A stretch of DNA of 64,000 bases from Akkermansia sp. (GTDB lineage Bacteria; Verrucomicrobiota; Verrucomicrobiia; Verrucomicrobiales; Akkermansiaceae), in NCBI GenBank assembly GCA_017546445.1, contig JAFYWX010000016.1:55283-119282 (forward strand), read 5' to 3'. Below the pieces are notes generated by a model that saw nothing but the letters and a program-made list of their open reading frames with translations, did no database searches and had not been told where the DNA came from. Of the stretch, positions 51,388 to 60,985 are shown piece by piece. A program made the position numbers and the translations under genes. Positions within the stretch are counted from its first letter, which is position 1; each line of letters starts with the position of its first letter.

Positions 51388-53574
51388 ATGAAAACCAAGA
51401 TTCCCTTTGCCGGTCGTTGCATTGTCCTGGCCGCAGGCATGGCCATAGCCTCCAGCCTGGCCACAGCCCGGCTTGTCAACCTCCAGCTGCTGGATAAGGA
51501 AAACATCAGCTCCATCGCGGCAGATGACCTCATCGACCGCGAACGCATCCCGGCCAAGCGTGGTATCATCATGGATCGTAATGAGGAAATCCTCACCAAC
51601 AACATCCAGAGCGCCGAACTGGTAGCAGACTACAACCACCTGCGCGAAATCACCGTGGTGGTGGAAGGTCTGGCCTATAACCACGCCATCAACGACCCCC
51701 GTTGGGATGCCACCAGCGACGAAAAAGAACGCCTCAAGCTTGTCTACAACTACCGCGCCAAGCTGCTCAACAACGCCAAGGCCAGCAACGAGGAAAAAGA
51801 AAGGCGCAAGGCCTTGATAAACCCGACCGATGCCAAGGCAAACCGCCTTCTTGAGTTCAGCGAGGCCACCATGCAGCATTATTTCGAGCAGCACGACAAG
51901 CTTGTGGCAGAAGTTCTGTACCCCTTCCTCTCGCACGAGAAAATCCAGTTCACCGAAAACGGGCACACCATCGAACGCTTCATGACGAAGGAGGATATCA
52001 TCCGCAAAATTGCCCAGCCGGAGATTATCGCCTACAACAAGGAAGCAGAAGCCAAGGGGCTGCCTGACCGCAAAACCCTGCGCAAGACCATTGTGCTGGC
52101 CAAGGGCATGGATTTCGATACGGCCGATAAAATCAAGAAAGCCATCTCCGACTCGCGCCTGCGTGGTCTGATGGTGCAGTCGAGCCTCAAGCGTTCCTAC
52201 GTCATGCCGGATATGCTGTGCCATGTTCTGGGATACGTGAACCGCGAAAACAAGGGGCAGAGCGGTGTGGAGGCCTATTTCCAGAGCTATCTTGCCGGTG
52301 TGGACGGCATACGCGAATACCGCCAGAACGGCCGCGGGCAGGTGCTGCCCAATGAGGACGACCGCTACATGGCCGCCAAGGATGGTCTCAACCTGAAGCT
52401 CACCATCGATATGCGCCTGCAGACCATCGTGGAGCAGGAGCTGGACAACGGCATGCGCCATTTCCGCGCCAAGCGCGGCTGCATGATTGTGGTAGACCCC
52501 AAGACCGGCGATATCCTGGCCATGGTAAGCCGCCCGGCTTTCTCGCTGGATGACAGCAAGGACCTCATCACCCACAAGGGCAAATTCAAGCGAGGCGAGG
52601 TGAAGGAGGACGACAAGGCCGTCACGGGTGAATTCAACTTTGCCTGCCAGACCCGTTACGAACCGGGTTCCACCTTCAAGGTACTGGGCGTTACCGCCGT
52701 GGTCGACAAAGGACTTATGGGGATTAATTCCTATGTGAACTGCTCCCCCTTCTCCGTAGGCTTCGGCAGTAAGGCTATTAACGACAACCCGTACAACTAC
52801 GGCAGCCTGCCGGTGTGGGGCGTGCTCAAGAAATCCAGTAACCCCGGTGCCGCACGCATTGCCATTGTGGCCAAGTGGCAGAACTACAAGGAATACCTGG
52901 AAAAGTTCGGCCTTACCAAGCCCGCAGGCATCGACCTGCCCTCCGGTGGTGCCTGTCTGCTGGCAGATGGTTCCAACATCGTGAACTACTCCCGTATTGC
53001 CTACGGTTACTCCGTAGCCGTATCGCCGCTGCACATGGCCATGGTGTATGCCACCATTGCGAATGATGGCGTGCGCATGAAGCCCAGGCTTATTGATAAA
53101 ATCATCGCAGCAGATGGTTCTATCTATGATGAATGCGCCCCGCAGGAGGTATGCCGCGTGATGAAATCCAGCACCGCCAAGGACCTGCGCTTTGCGCTCG
53201 AAACCGTAACACAGCGCAAGGGCGAATGCGGACGCGGCACCGCCACCGCTGCAGCCATTCCCGGCTTCCGCGTAGGCGGCAAGACCGGCACCGCCAAGAA
53301 GGTGAAAGCCGGCGGCGGCGGCTATGTCGATAACCTCTACACCGTTTCCTTTGCCGGTGTATTCCCCATCGATGACCCGAAACTCGTGGTCATGACCGTG
53401 ATTGATGAACCGCACCCCACCGATTGCAACCCCGGCGGCGGTACCGTGGCGGCTCCTATTTTCCGCGCTGCGGTAGAGCGCTTCATCAATGTACTGAATC
53501 TTACCCCCAGCGATCCCGCTGCATACGAAAAATATCTTGCCAGCAAGCAAGAATCTGCTAATCTAAAGAAATAA
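51388..53574 (+). CDS. ftsI: Class B penicillin-binding protein, FtsI/PBP3-type
   Basis: Septal peptidoglycan transpeptidase. 728 residues, longer than E. coli FtsI (588). Membrane anchor near the N-terminus (CIVLAAGMAIASSLATA), pedestal start RERIPAKRGIIMDRNEEILTNN, then a ~170-residue helical insertion rich in Lys/Glu (ATSDEKERLKLVYNYRAKLLNN...DADKIKKAISDSRLRG) before VMPDMLCHVLGYVNRENKGQSGVE. Transpeptidase motifs: PGSTFK (Ser428), SSN (483-485) and KTGT (Lys632). The extended pedestal may be a phylum-specific contact for FtsL or FtsW. Follows the FtsL-like gene by 23 bases. Confidence 0.93.
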   Translation: MKTKIPFAGRCIVLAAGMAIASSLATARLVNLQLLDKENISSIAADDLIDRERIPAKRGIIMDRNEEILTNNIQSAELVADYNHLREITVVVEGLAYNHAINDPRWDATSDEKERLKLVYNYRAKLLNNAKASNEEKERRKALINPTDAKANRLLEFSEATMQHYFEQHDKLVAEVLYPFLSHEKIQFTENGHTIERFMTKEDIIRKIAQPEIIAYNKEAEAKGLPDRKTLRKTIVLAKGMDFDTADKIKKAISDSRLRGLMVQSSLKRSYVMPDMLCHVLGYVNRENKGQSGVEAYFQSYLAGVDGIREYRQNGRGQVLPNEDDRYMAAKDGLNLKLTIDMRLQTIVEQELDNGMRHFRAKRGCMIVVDPKTGDILAMVSRPAFSLDDSKDLITHKGKFKRGEVKEDDKAVTGEFNFACQTRYEPGSTFKVLGVTAVVDKGLMGINSYVNCSPFSVGFGSKAINDNPYNYGSLPVWGVLKKSSNPGAARIAIVAKWQNYKEYLEKFGLTKPAGIDLPSGGACLLADGSNIVNYSRIAYGYSVAVSPLHMAMVYATIANDGVRMKPRLIDKIIAADGSIYDECAPQEVCRVMKSSTAKDLRFALETVTQRKGECGRGTATAAAIPGFRVGGKTGTAKKVKAGGGGYVDNLYTVSFAGVFPIDDPKLVVMTVIDEPHPTDCNPGGGTVAAPIFRAAVERFINVLNLTPSDPAAYEKYLASKQESANLKK

Positions 53575-53589
53575 GAATTCCACCCCGCC

Positions 53590-55116
53590 ATGGACACGAA
53601 GAAATTATTCAGCACACTGCCCGGTACCAGCATCACCGGTACCCTTCCCAAGCAGCTCACGCTGCTTACCGATGACAGCCGCAAGGTGGTTCCCGGTTGC
53701 TGCTATGTGGCCGTGAAAGGCACTCAGTTTGATGGCCATAGCGTCATCGACGAAGTCATCGCAGCGGGAGCAGTTGCCATTGTGGCAGAAACCCCGGCCA
53801 CCGCTGCAGCACAGGCAGCCGGCACCTGCTGGGTGCAGGTGAAAGACACGAAGGAAGCCTGTGGCCAGCTCATGAGCGCCTGGTACGATTTCCCCAGCAG
53901 CAAGATGGTGCTGCTCGGCGTGACCGGCACCAATGGCAAGACCACTATTTCCTACCTGGTGAACCACATTTTCCGCGCCGCCTGGCAGCGCGCCGGCCTC
54001 ATCGGCACCATTATCTACGACAACGGCGAAACCCGCACCACCTCCTCCAACACCACGCCCGGCAGCGCCCTGCTGCAGAGCATGCTGGCCGATATGGCAA
54101 AGAACGGCTGCCGCGCCGTGTCCATGGAGGTATCCTCCCATGCGCTCACTCAGCAGCGCACCGCCGGCACCGATTTCCGCGTGGGTATCTTCACCAATCT
54201 GACCCAGGACCACCTGGACTACCACGGCACCATGGAGGAATACTACCAGGCCAAGAAGCTCCTCTTCACCCGCATGGCCGCTGCAGACCGCAAGAGCGCT
54301 GCCGTCATCAATATCGATGATGCCTACGGCCGCCGCCTGGCAGAGGAACTGGCCCCCATCATGAAGGTACGCACCTTTGGTGAGAACGAGAAGGCAGACT
54401 TCCGCGCCATGCCCAGGCTGGTTACCCTGAAGGGCAGCCAGTACGAACTGGTATACCAGGGCCGCAGCTACCTGGTGCGCACGCCGCTCATCGGTGAGTT
54501 CAACCTTTCCAACAGCCTAGCCGCCCTGGCCGGTGCCGTATGCTCCGGCATCAGCATCAGCGATGCCATCAACGCCCTGGCCCAGAGCCCGCAGGTTCCC
54601 GGCCGCATTGAGCTGGTGAGCAGCGTGAACAACGTGCAGTGCTTTGTGGACTACGCCCACACCCCGGATGCCGTGGAGAACGTGTGCAAGACCATGAAGT
54701 CTCTCTGCCGCAATGGCCGCCTCATCACCATCTTCGGCTGCGGCGGCGACCGCGACCGCACCAAGCGCCCGCTCATGGGCGAAGCCGCTGCCAGCTACAG
54801 CGACCTCTGCCTCGTGACCAGCGATAACCCCCGCAGCGAGGACCCCGAGCAGATTATCGATGAAATCATGCCCGGCATCCCCCGCAACAAGCAGCACCGC
54901 ATTACCGACCGCGAGGAAGCCATCCGCGCCGCGCTGGAGCAGGCCCGCCCGGGCGATGTAGTGCTCATTGCCGGCAAGGGCCACGAGAACTACCAGATTT
55001 TCGCCAACGAGACCATCGAGTTCTCCGATTCTGCCGTTGTGCGCAAGTTCTACGCAGAAAAGAACCCGGAGGGCATCTCAGTTCCCTCCCGCAAGCCGGA
55101 AGGCCGCCGCAGATAA
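53590..55116 (+). CDS. murE: UDP-MurNAc-tripeptide synthetase MurE (DAP-type)
   Basis: Adds the third residue of the peptidoglycan stem peptide. 508 residues: N-terminal UMAG-binding domain (TDDSRKVVPGCCYVAVKG), ATP loop GVTGTNGKTT (~111-120), SMEVSSHAL, NLTQDHLDYHGTMEEYYQAK with the carbamylated-Lys region, and C-terminal DNPRSEDP (~412), the motif that marks meso-diaminopimelate specificity. Sits 15 bases after ftsI. Confidence 0.96.
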   Translation: MDTKKLFSTLPGTSITGTLPKQLTLLTDDSRKVVPGCCYVAVKGTQFDGHSVIDEVIAAGAVAIVAETPATAAAQAAGTCWVQVKDTKEACGQLMSAWYDFPSSKMVLLGVTGTNGKTTISYLVNHIFRAAWQRAGLIGTIIYDNGETRTTSSNTTPGSALLQSMLADMAKNGCRAVSMEVSSHALTQQRTAGTDFRVGIFTNLTQDHLDYHGTMEEYYQAKKLLFTRMAAADRKSAAVINIDDAYGRRLAEELAPIMKVRTFGENEKADFRAMPRLVTLKGSQYELVYQGRSYLVRTPLIGEFNLSNSLAALAGAVCSGISISDAINALAQSPQVPGRIELVSSVNNVQCFVDYAHTPDAVENVCKTMKSLCRNGRLITIFGCGGDRDRTKRPLMGEAAASYSDLCLVTSDNPRSEDPEQIIDEIMPGIPRNKQHRITDREEAIRAALEQARPGDVVLIAGKGHENYQIFANETIEFSDSAVVRKFYAEKNPEGISVPSRKPEGRRR

Positions 55117-55141
55117 TCCCCACAAACCGCTCCGTCTCCTC

Positions 55142-56533
55142 ATGACCCACCTGAGCACCAGCGAACTCATTGCCGCCACTGCAGGAAAAGCCGTGGCCAT
55201 GGGAGACCGTGCCATCACCGCAGGTCTCACCACCGACAGCCGCGCCATCACGCCCGGCTGCATCTTCCTGGCGCTCTGTGGTGAGCGTTTCGATGGCAAC
55301 ACCTTCGCCGCCGATGCCTCGCAGAAAGGAGCCGCTGCGGTAGTCGTGTCCCGGGTGGAGGGCGAATTTGCCCCCGGCTGCACCATTGTGCAGGTGGAGG
55401 ACACCCTGGCCGCCCTGCAGAGCCTGGCCACCTGGTGGCGCGGGCTGCTGGAGCCCCTGCATGTGGTGGGGCTCACCGGCAGCAGCGGTAAGACCAGCAC
55501 CAAGGACATGTGCCTTTCCGTGCTCAGCCAGAAATACAAGGCGCTGGCAACCAAGGGCAACCTGAACAACCACATCGGCGTGCCGCTCAGCATCCTGAGC
55601 GCTGAGAAGGACACCGAGGCCGCCATCTGGGAAATGGGCATGAACCACGCCGGCGAAATCGCCCCGCTCTGCACCATGACTCAGCCGCACATCGGCATCA
55701 TCACCACCATCGGCTCCGCTCACCTGGAATACCTGGGCACCCGCGAGGCCATTGCAGAGGAGAAATGCACCGTGGCCCGCGCCCTGCCCGCCAGCGGCTA
55801 CATGATTTACCCCGCATTGGATGACTTTGCGGACTACATCCCCACGCAGACCGCCGCCACCTGCATTCCCGTGGGCGGCTGCAGCAGCCCGGTGCGCGCC
55901 CTCAACCCGCGCAGCACTGCCACCGGCACCACCTACACCCTGCATATCGAGGGAGAGGAGGAAGTGGTGGTGAACCTGCCCGTGCCCGGTGCTCACATGG
56001 TGAGCAACAGCCTGCTGGCCGCTGCCGCCGGCTGGAAACTCGGCTGCACCCCCGCGCAGATTGCCGCCGGGCTCTCCGCCTCAGCCCTCACCCATGGCCG
56101 CCTGGCCTGCAAGGAAATCGAGGGCTACACCGTGGTGGACGACACCTACAACGCCAACCCCGAGAGTATGAAAGCCGCTCTCGAAACCGTAGCCGCCCTG
56201 CGCGGCCAGCAGCGCCACATTGCCGTGCTGGGCAAGATGGGCGAGCTGGGCGAGGGCGGTATCGCCGCCCATGCCGATATGGGCTGGTGCGCAGCCTCCC
56301 TGGGCTATGCCGCCGTGGTGGTGGTGGGCCCGGAGTGCCCGGAGACACTGGCGCTCTGCCAGGCCGCCGCAGAAAGTATACCGGCCATGCTGGTGGGCAC
56401 ACCGGCCGAGGCCGCCGCCGCCCTGCGTGCGCTCATGCAGCCGGGTGATGCCCTGCTCTTCAAAGGCTCCCGCTCCGCCGGAATGGAGCGCTGCATCTAC
56501 GAACTCTTTCCCACCCTTAACCCCAAAGCTTAA
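55142..56533 (+). CDS. murF: UDP-MurNAc-tripeptide-D-Ala-D-Ala ligase MurF
   Basis: Attaches D-Ala-D-Ala to finish the stem pentapeptide. 463 residues from MTHLSTSELIAATAGK; the frame is open much further upstream but that part lies inside murE. Motifs: TTDSRAITPGCIFLALCGERFDG, ATP loop GLTGSSGKTSTKDM (~110), GNLNNHIGVPLSIL, WEMGMNHAGEI and DDTYNANPESMKAAL. No ddl gene is in the window to supply D-Ala-D-Ala. Confidence 0.96.
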   Translation: MTHLSTSELIAATAGKAVAMGDRAITAGLTTDSRAITPGCIFLALCGERFDGNTFAADASQKGAAAVVVSRVEGEFAPGCTIVQVEDTLAALQSLATWWRGLLEPLHVVGLTGSSGKTSTKDMCLSVLSQKYKALATKGNLNNHIGVPLSILSAEKDTEAAIWEMGMNHAGEIAPLCTMTQPHIGIITTIGSAHLEYLGTREAIAEEKCTVARALPASGYMIYPALDDFADYIPTQTAATCIPVGGCSSPVRALNPRSTATGTTYTLHIEGEEEVVVNLPVPGAHMVSNSLLAAAAGWKLGCTPAQIAAGLSASALTHGRLACKEIEGYTVVDDTYNANPESMKAALETVAALRGQQRHIAVLGKMGELGEGGIAAHADMGWCAASLGYAAVVVVGPECPETLALCQAAAESIPAMLVGTPAEAAAALRALMQPGDALLFKGSRSAGMERCIYELFPTLNPKA

Positions 56534-56536
56534 GCC

Positions 56537-57562
56537 ATGATTAACTTTATCTATGAACTTCCCGTTGCGCTGCAGCTGCTGCTGGCGCTGCTGGTGCCTT
56601 TTGTGGGCTCCATGCTCATCGGCCCGCGACTCATCGCCATTCTGCGCGCCATGAAGGCCGGGCAGCCCATCCGCCAGGCCTGCGGCGGCACCCTGGCCCC
56701 GGAGCACCAGGCCAAGGTAGGCACCCCCACCATGGGCGGCATCATGATTATCGGTCTCATCATGCTCACCAGCATCCTGTTCCTGGACATGGGCAACCCC
56801 AAGCTGCAGTGCTGCCTGCTGGTCATGGGTGTCACCGCCATCCTCGGTTTCCTGGATGACTGGGCCAAGATTACCAAAAAGAGCACCGATGGTGTGAGCG
56901 GCTGGTTCAAGATTGCCCTGCAGGCCGTGGCTGCCCTGAGCTGCGCCGGCTACCTGTACTATCTGGATCCCTCTATCGCCAGCATCTTCATTCCCTTCTA
57001 CGGCGAGCTGGATATGGGCATGTTCTTCATCCCCTTCGCCATGCTGGTCATCATCGGCTCCTCCAACGCCGTGAACCTGACCGATGGTCTGGACGGCCTG
57101 GCCAGCGGCTGCATGGTAGTTGCCTCTCTGGCTTTCCTTTCCCTCTGTCTTTCCCTGCGTGAGGTAGCCCTGGCCAACTACCTGCTCTGCATTGCAGCCG
57201 CCTGCCTTGGTTTCCTGTGGTTCAATGCCCACCCGGCCAAGGTATTCATGGGCGACACCGGTTCCCTCTCCCTGGGTGGTGCGCTGGGCACCGTGGCTGT
57301 ATGCACCCACCTGGAGCTGCTGCTGGTGGTTATCGGCGGTGTATTTGTGGCCGAGGCCTGCTCTGTGATGATTCAGGTAGGCTGGTTCAAGGTAAGCCGC
57401 AAGCTGTACGGTGAGCCGCGCCGTTTCTTCCGCATGGCCCCCATTCACCACCACTTCGAGAAGTGCGGCTGGAGCGAGACCCAGGTCTGCGTGCGTTTCT
57501 GGATTATTTCCTTCTTCCTGGCAGTGTTCGGCCTGATTCTGGGCGCCTGCATCTTTGCTTAA
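56537..57562 (+). CDS. mraY: Phospho-MurNAc-pentapeptide translocase MraY
   Basis: Transfers phospho-MurNAc-pentapeptide to undecaprenyl phosphate, forming lipid I. 341 residues, about ten membrane helices. Key motifs: TPTMGGIMI (loop A), FLDDWAK (catalytic Asp pair, ~104), NAVNLTDGLDGLA, FMGDTGSLSLGG, and APIHHHFEKCGWSETQV. Only 3 bases separate it from murF. The loop between helices one and two is slightly long (RQACGGTLAPEHQAKVG). Confidence 0.97.
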   Translation: MINFIYELPVALQLLLALLVPFVGSMLIGPRLIAILRAMKAGQPIRQACGGTLAPEHQAKVGTPTMGGIMIIGLIMLTSILFLDMGNPKLQCCLLVMGVTAILGFLDDWAKITKKSTDGVSGWFKIALQAVAALSCAGYLYYLDPSIASIFIPFYGELDMGMFFIPFAMLVIIGSSNAVNLTDGLDGLASGCMVVASLAFLSLCLSLREVALANYLLCIAAACLGFLWFNAHPAKVFMGDTGSLSLGGALGTVAVCTHLELLLVVIGGVFVAEACSVMIQVGWFKVSRKLYGEPRRFFRMAPIHHHFEKCGWSETQVCVRFWIISFFLAVFGLILGACIFA

Positions 57563-57586
57563 TCCCCCACCCCCTTTCCCTGCACC

Positions 57587-58897
57587 ATGGAACTTACCGG
57601 TAAAAAGATAGCTGTTCTGGGCTGCGGCCGCAGCGGCGTGGCAGCCGCCCGCCTGGCTCTGGCCAAAGGCGCAGGCGAGGTCTGCATCTTCGATGCCAAC
57701 CCCGCTGCCACCTGCAGCGAACCCGGCGTGGGCTTCACCCCCGGCGCCACAGAGGAACACGCCCGCGCCTACGCGGCAGATATGGTGATTCTCTCCCCCG
57801 GTATTGAGGGTGATATCCCCTGGACCCTCGCCTTCACCGCCCACGGTGCACCGCTTATCGGCGAAACCGAGCTGGCCTGGCACTACTACAACGGCCGCAT
57901 CATCGCCATCACCGGCACCAACGGCAAAACCACCACCACAGCCCTGCTGGAGCATGTGCTGCTCTCCGCCGGCAAAACCGCCAAGGCCTGCGGCAACTAC
58001 GGCTACCCCCTCAGCGAGGTGGCCCTCATGGAACCGCAGCCGGAATTCGCCGTACTGGAAGTCTCCTCGTTCCAGATGGAAACCATCGTCAATTTCCGCC
58101 CGGAGGTAGCCATCTGGCTCAACTTTGCCCCCGACCACATGGACCGCTACACCAGGGTGGAGGACTATTTCAACGCCAAGCTGCGCATTTTCGAGAACAT
58201 GAGCGCAGACCAGCTCGCCATTGTGCGCGAGGGCGAGGAACTGCCCGCCCTGGCCCCCCGCCGCGTGGGATTCTCCTCCGTGGTCAGCACCGGCCAGCTG
58301 TATTTTGAGAACGGCGCCATCTGCGAGGGCGGCCAGGTGCTCACCCCGCTGCGAGGCACCGCGCTGGAGCAGGCCCACAATGCAGAGAACGCCATGGCCA
58401 CCACCCTGGCCTGCCGCGCTGTGGGGCTGGATGACGCCACCATCTCCACCGCCATCCGCGCTTTCTGCCCGCCCGGCCACCGCTGCGAAACCGTGGCAGA
58501 GATGGACGGCGTGCTGTGGCTGAATGACTCCAAGAGCACCAACCTGCACTCCACAGAGGCCGCTGTGCGCTCCCAGACCCGCCCCATCATCCTGCTGGCA
58601 GGCGGCAAGGACAAGGGCCTGGATTACTCCGCCATCAACCCCATGCTGGAGCAGAAAGCCCGCGTCTGCATCGTGTTCGGGCAGATTGCCGACCAGCTGG
58701 AGGCTACCTTCTCTCCCGTCTGCCGCGTGGTGAAGGTCACCACCGTGCAGGAAGCCGTGGCAGCAGCCCACCAGGAGGCTGAGCGCGGTGATGTGGTGCT
58801 GTTCTCCCCCGGCACCTCCTCATTCGACCAATTTACCGGCTATGTTCAGCGCGGCGAATGCTTCCGCAATGCCGTCAAGCAGACCCTGAATCTCTAA
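57587..58897 (+). CDS. murD: UDP-MurNAc-L-Ala-D-Glu ligase MurD
   Basis: Adds D-glutamate to UDP-MurNAc-L-Ala. 436 residues: N-terminal Rossmann-like domain (KIAVLGCGRSGVAAARLAL), SPGIEGDIPWTLAF, ATP loop AITGTNGKTTTTALLEHVL (~107), EVSSFQMETIVNFRPEVAIWLNFAPDHMDRY, and C-terminal HRCETVAEMDGVLWLNDSKSTN and LLAGGKDKGLDYSA, all typical. Also FSPGTSSFDQFTGYVQRGE. Complete. Confidence 0.97.
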   Translation: MELTGKKIAVLGCGRSGVAAARLALAKGAGEVCIFDANPAATCSEPGVGFTPGATEEHARAYAADMVILSPGIEGDIPWTLAFTAHGAPLIGETELAWHYYNGRIIAITGTNGKTTTTALLEHVLLSAGKTAKACGNYGYPLSEVALMEPQPEFAVLEVSSFQMETIVNFRPEVAIWLNFAPDHMDRYTRVEDYFNAKLRIFENMSADQLAIVREGEELPALAPRRVGFSSVVSTGQLYFENGAICEGGQVLTPLRGTALEQAHNAENAMATTLACRAVGLDDATISTAIRAFCPPGHRCETVAEMDGVLWLNDSKSTNLHSTEAAVRSQTRPIILLAGGKDKGLDYSAINPMLEQKARVCIVFGQIADQLEATFSPVCRVVKVTTVQEAVAAAHQEAERGDVVLFSPGTSSFDQFTGYVQRGECFRNAVKQTLNL

Positions 58898-58930
58898 TTC
58901 ACACATACACCACCACCAGGCACCCATTTT

Positions 58931-59812
58931 ATGAGCAAAAAACAGAAGTCAGCATTTCACAATTCCGATCTCGGGCGCTCCAAGCCCAAACGCCACTTTA
59001 TCAAGACCTTTGTAGACTCTAATCTCAAGCAGCCCCGCCGCCTGCATTCCGATACCGGGCTTGTGGTGGACCGCACCAGCCCCGCTACCGTCATCCGCGT
59101 TATCCTCGGGCTCATCGTGCTGCACCTCGTCATCATCGGCGGCGTGATGGCCCGCGGCAGCATTGCCAAGAGCAACAGCGGCCTGGCCGTTGCCCCCACC
59201 ATCACCCCGCCCCCGGCAGCCCCTGCCCAGGCGGCCCCCGCACCGGCTCCGGTGCAGCCTGTGGTAAACACCCAGCCGGCACCTCCCGCAGCCCCCCCCC
59301 CGGCAGACACGCAGGTGCACATCACCCAGGCCCCGGTGAACATGGAGGCCGTGACCCCCGCCCCGGCTCAGCCTGAGGCACCGGTGCAGCCGGTTGCCGT
59401 GCAGCCTGCCCCCGCCCCGGCAGCTCCCGCCCAGGAGGCCAACATGAAGCAGCACCTGATTCAATCCGGTGATACCTGGGGCCGCATCGCCGCCCAGTAC
59501 GGCATCACTGAGGATGTGCTCAAAGGTGCCAACACAGAGCTGGCTGCCGAAATCAACCTGCCCGCAGGCACCTACATGCGCGTTCCCATGCCGGTAGTGG
59601 CCACCCCCGCCCCGGCACCGGTAGCCGAGGCTCCCCAGCAGGCCGCTGCACCGGAGGCCGTCAAGTACCATGTGGTAAAGCGCGGCGAGAACCCGGGCCG
59701 CATCGCCCGCAAGTACAACCTCTCCCTCGATACCCTCTTCAAGCTCAACAACATGAAGAAGGAAGACGCCCGCTACCTGAAGGTAGGGCAGAAGCTTCGT
59801 GTAAGCGAATAA
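58931..59812 (+). CDS. Bitopic protein with two LysM domains inside the dcw cluster
   Basis: 293 residues. Basic cytoplasmic N-terminus (MSKKQKSAFHNSDLGRSKPKRHFIKTF), membrane helix ~54-74 (VIRVILGLIVLHLVIIGGVMA), a Pro/Ala-rich linker (~85-170) and two LysM domains, ~175-218 (HLIQSGDTWGRIAAQYGITEDVLKGAN) and ~246-292 (YHVVKRGENPGRIARKYNLSLDTLFKLNN). LysM binds glycan strands of peptidoglycan. Location between murD and ftsW suggests a division protein, perhaps serving the glycan-binding role that SPOR-domain FtsN has elsewhere; that is inference. Its polyproline linker would be a substrate for EF-P/YebC-type help during translation. Confidence 0.88.
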   Translation: MSKKQKSAFHNSDLGRSKPKRHFIKTFVDSNLKQPRRLHSDTGLVVDRTSPATVIRVILGLIVLHLVIIGGVMARGSIAKSNSGLAVAPTITPPPAAPAQAAPAPAPVQPVVNTQPAPPAAPPPADTQVHITQAPVNMEAVTPAPAQPEAPVQPVAVQPAPAPAAPAQEANMKQHLIQSGDTWGRIAAQYGITEDVLKGANTELAAEINLPAGTYMRVPMPVVATPAPAPVAEAPQQAAAPEAVKYHVVKRGENPGRIARKYNLSLDTLFKLNNMKKEDARYLKVGQKLRVSE

Positions 59813-59833
59813 TTTCACACACACCTGCGCGCC

Positions 59834-60985
59834 ATGTCTACCCGCCTCAACATCATCTGCATGTGGATATGCTTTATCCTGCTGCTGATACTGGGGGTAG
59901 TCATGGTAGCCAGCACCGGCACCTGCGTACCCGGGCAGGAAAAGCTGGTGTGGTATAAGACCTTCCTGGGCAAGCAATGCATATTTGCTCTTCTCGGGCT
60001 TGCAGTCGCCATAGGCATGAGCTGCGTGGATTACCGCCGCCTGCGCCGCCCGGTCTACTGGTTCTGGGGCCTTTGTGTCCTCCTGCTGATTTGCTGCTAC
60101 ATGCCCGTCATCGGCAAGAACCTCAACGGCGAATCCCGCTGGATTGGCATTGGTTCCCTTACCTTCCAGCCCAGTGAGCTGGCCAAGATTGTGCTCATGA
60201 TTACGCTGGCGCACTGGTATACCACCCGCCGCGAATGCGCCGGCACCTTCTGGATGGGCTTTGTGCTGCCCGGGGCGCTTCTTTTCGGGTTTCCGCTGGC
60301 ACTGATTCTCTGGGAGAAGGACATGGGCACCGCCGCGGCCCTGGCTTTATCCGGGCTTTGTGTCATGTTCGCCTCCGGCTCGCGTATCTGGCTTATTATG
60401 CTGGCAGCGCTGCTGGGGGGTATTCTGCTCTACCTCATGATGACGAGCAGCCCCAACCGAATGCTCCGTATCGAGGCCTGGTATGACCCCCGCGCTTTCA
60501 GCCAGGGAGCAGGCCGCCAGCAGTGGATTGCCATTCTGGCCTTTGCCCGCGGCGGACTCAGCGGCGTAGGCCTGGGAGACGGTATCGAAAAATACGGCAA
60601 CCTGCCCTATGCGCATACGGACTTCATCTTTGCCGAAATTGGTGAGGAATGGGGCTTCCTGGGTGCAGCGGGCGTCGTAGCACTGTTCGCCCTCATGGCC
60701 TATAACGGCATTGCCCTGGCCGTGCAGACCCAGGACACCTTCGGCCGCATTCTGGCGCTGGGGCTCACCTGCGCCATTTTCTGGCCTGCCATGCTCAATA
60801 TCATGGTGGTTACCACCATGCTGCCCAACACCGGTCTGCCCCTGCCATTCATCAGCAGCGGTGGTACCAACCTCCTCTTCACCATCGCCTCCATCGGCAT
60901 TATCACCAGTATCCAGCGGCATACTCCCGTCATCCGCCAGAACTACTGGCCCCTCCGCAGACTCAAGGATATCCAGAAGCCATGA
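59834..60985 (+). CDS. ftsW: Septal peptidoglycan polymerase FtsW
   Basis: SEDS-family glycosyltransferase working with the FtsI-type PBP. 383 residues, ~10 membrane helices. SEDS signatures: NGESRWIGIGSLTFQPSELAKI, LWEKDMGTA (catalytic Asp region), QQWIAILAFARGGLSGVGLGDGIEKYGNLPYAHTDFIFAEIGEEWGFLG and LPNTGLPLPFISSGGTNLL. The stop overlaps the murG start by 4 bases. Confidence 0.96.
   Translation: MSTRLNIICMWICFILLLILGVVMVASTGTCVPGQEKLVWYKTFLGKQCIFALLGLAVAIGMSCVDYRRLRRPVYWFWGLCVLLLICCYMPVIGKNLNGESRWIGIGSLTFQPSELAKIVLMITLAHWYTTRRECAGTFWMGFVLPGALLFGFPLALILWEKDMGTAAALALSGLCVMFASGSRIWLIMLAALLGGILLYLMMTSSPNRMLRIEAWYDPRAFSQGAGRQQWIAILAFARGGLSGVGLGDGIEKYGNLPYAHTDFIFAEIGEEWGFLGAAGVVALFALMAYNGIALAVQTQDTFGRILALGLTCAIFWPAMLNIMVVTTMLPNTGLPLPFISSGGTNLLFTIASIGIITSIQRHTPVIRQNYWPLRRLKDIQKP

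Noticed and set aside
56081..58771. 896-codon minus-strand open frame across murF, mraY and murD
   Set aside because: Gly/His/Gln-rich antisense translation without a domain; three conserved mur genes occupy the plus strand.
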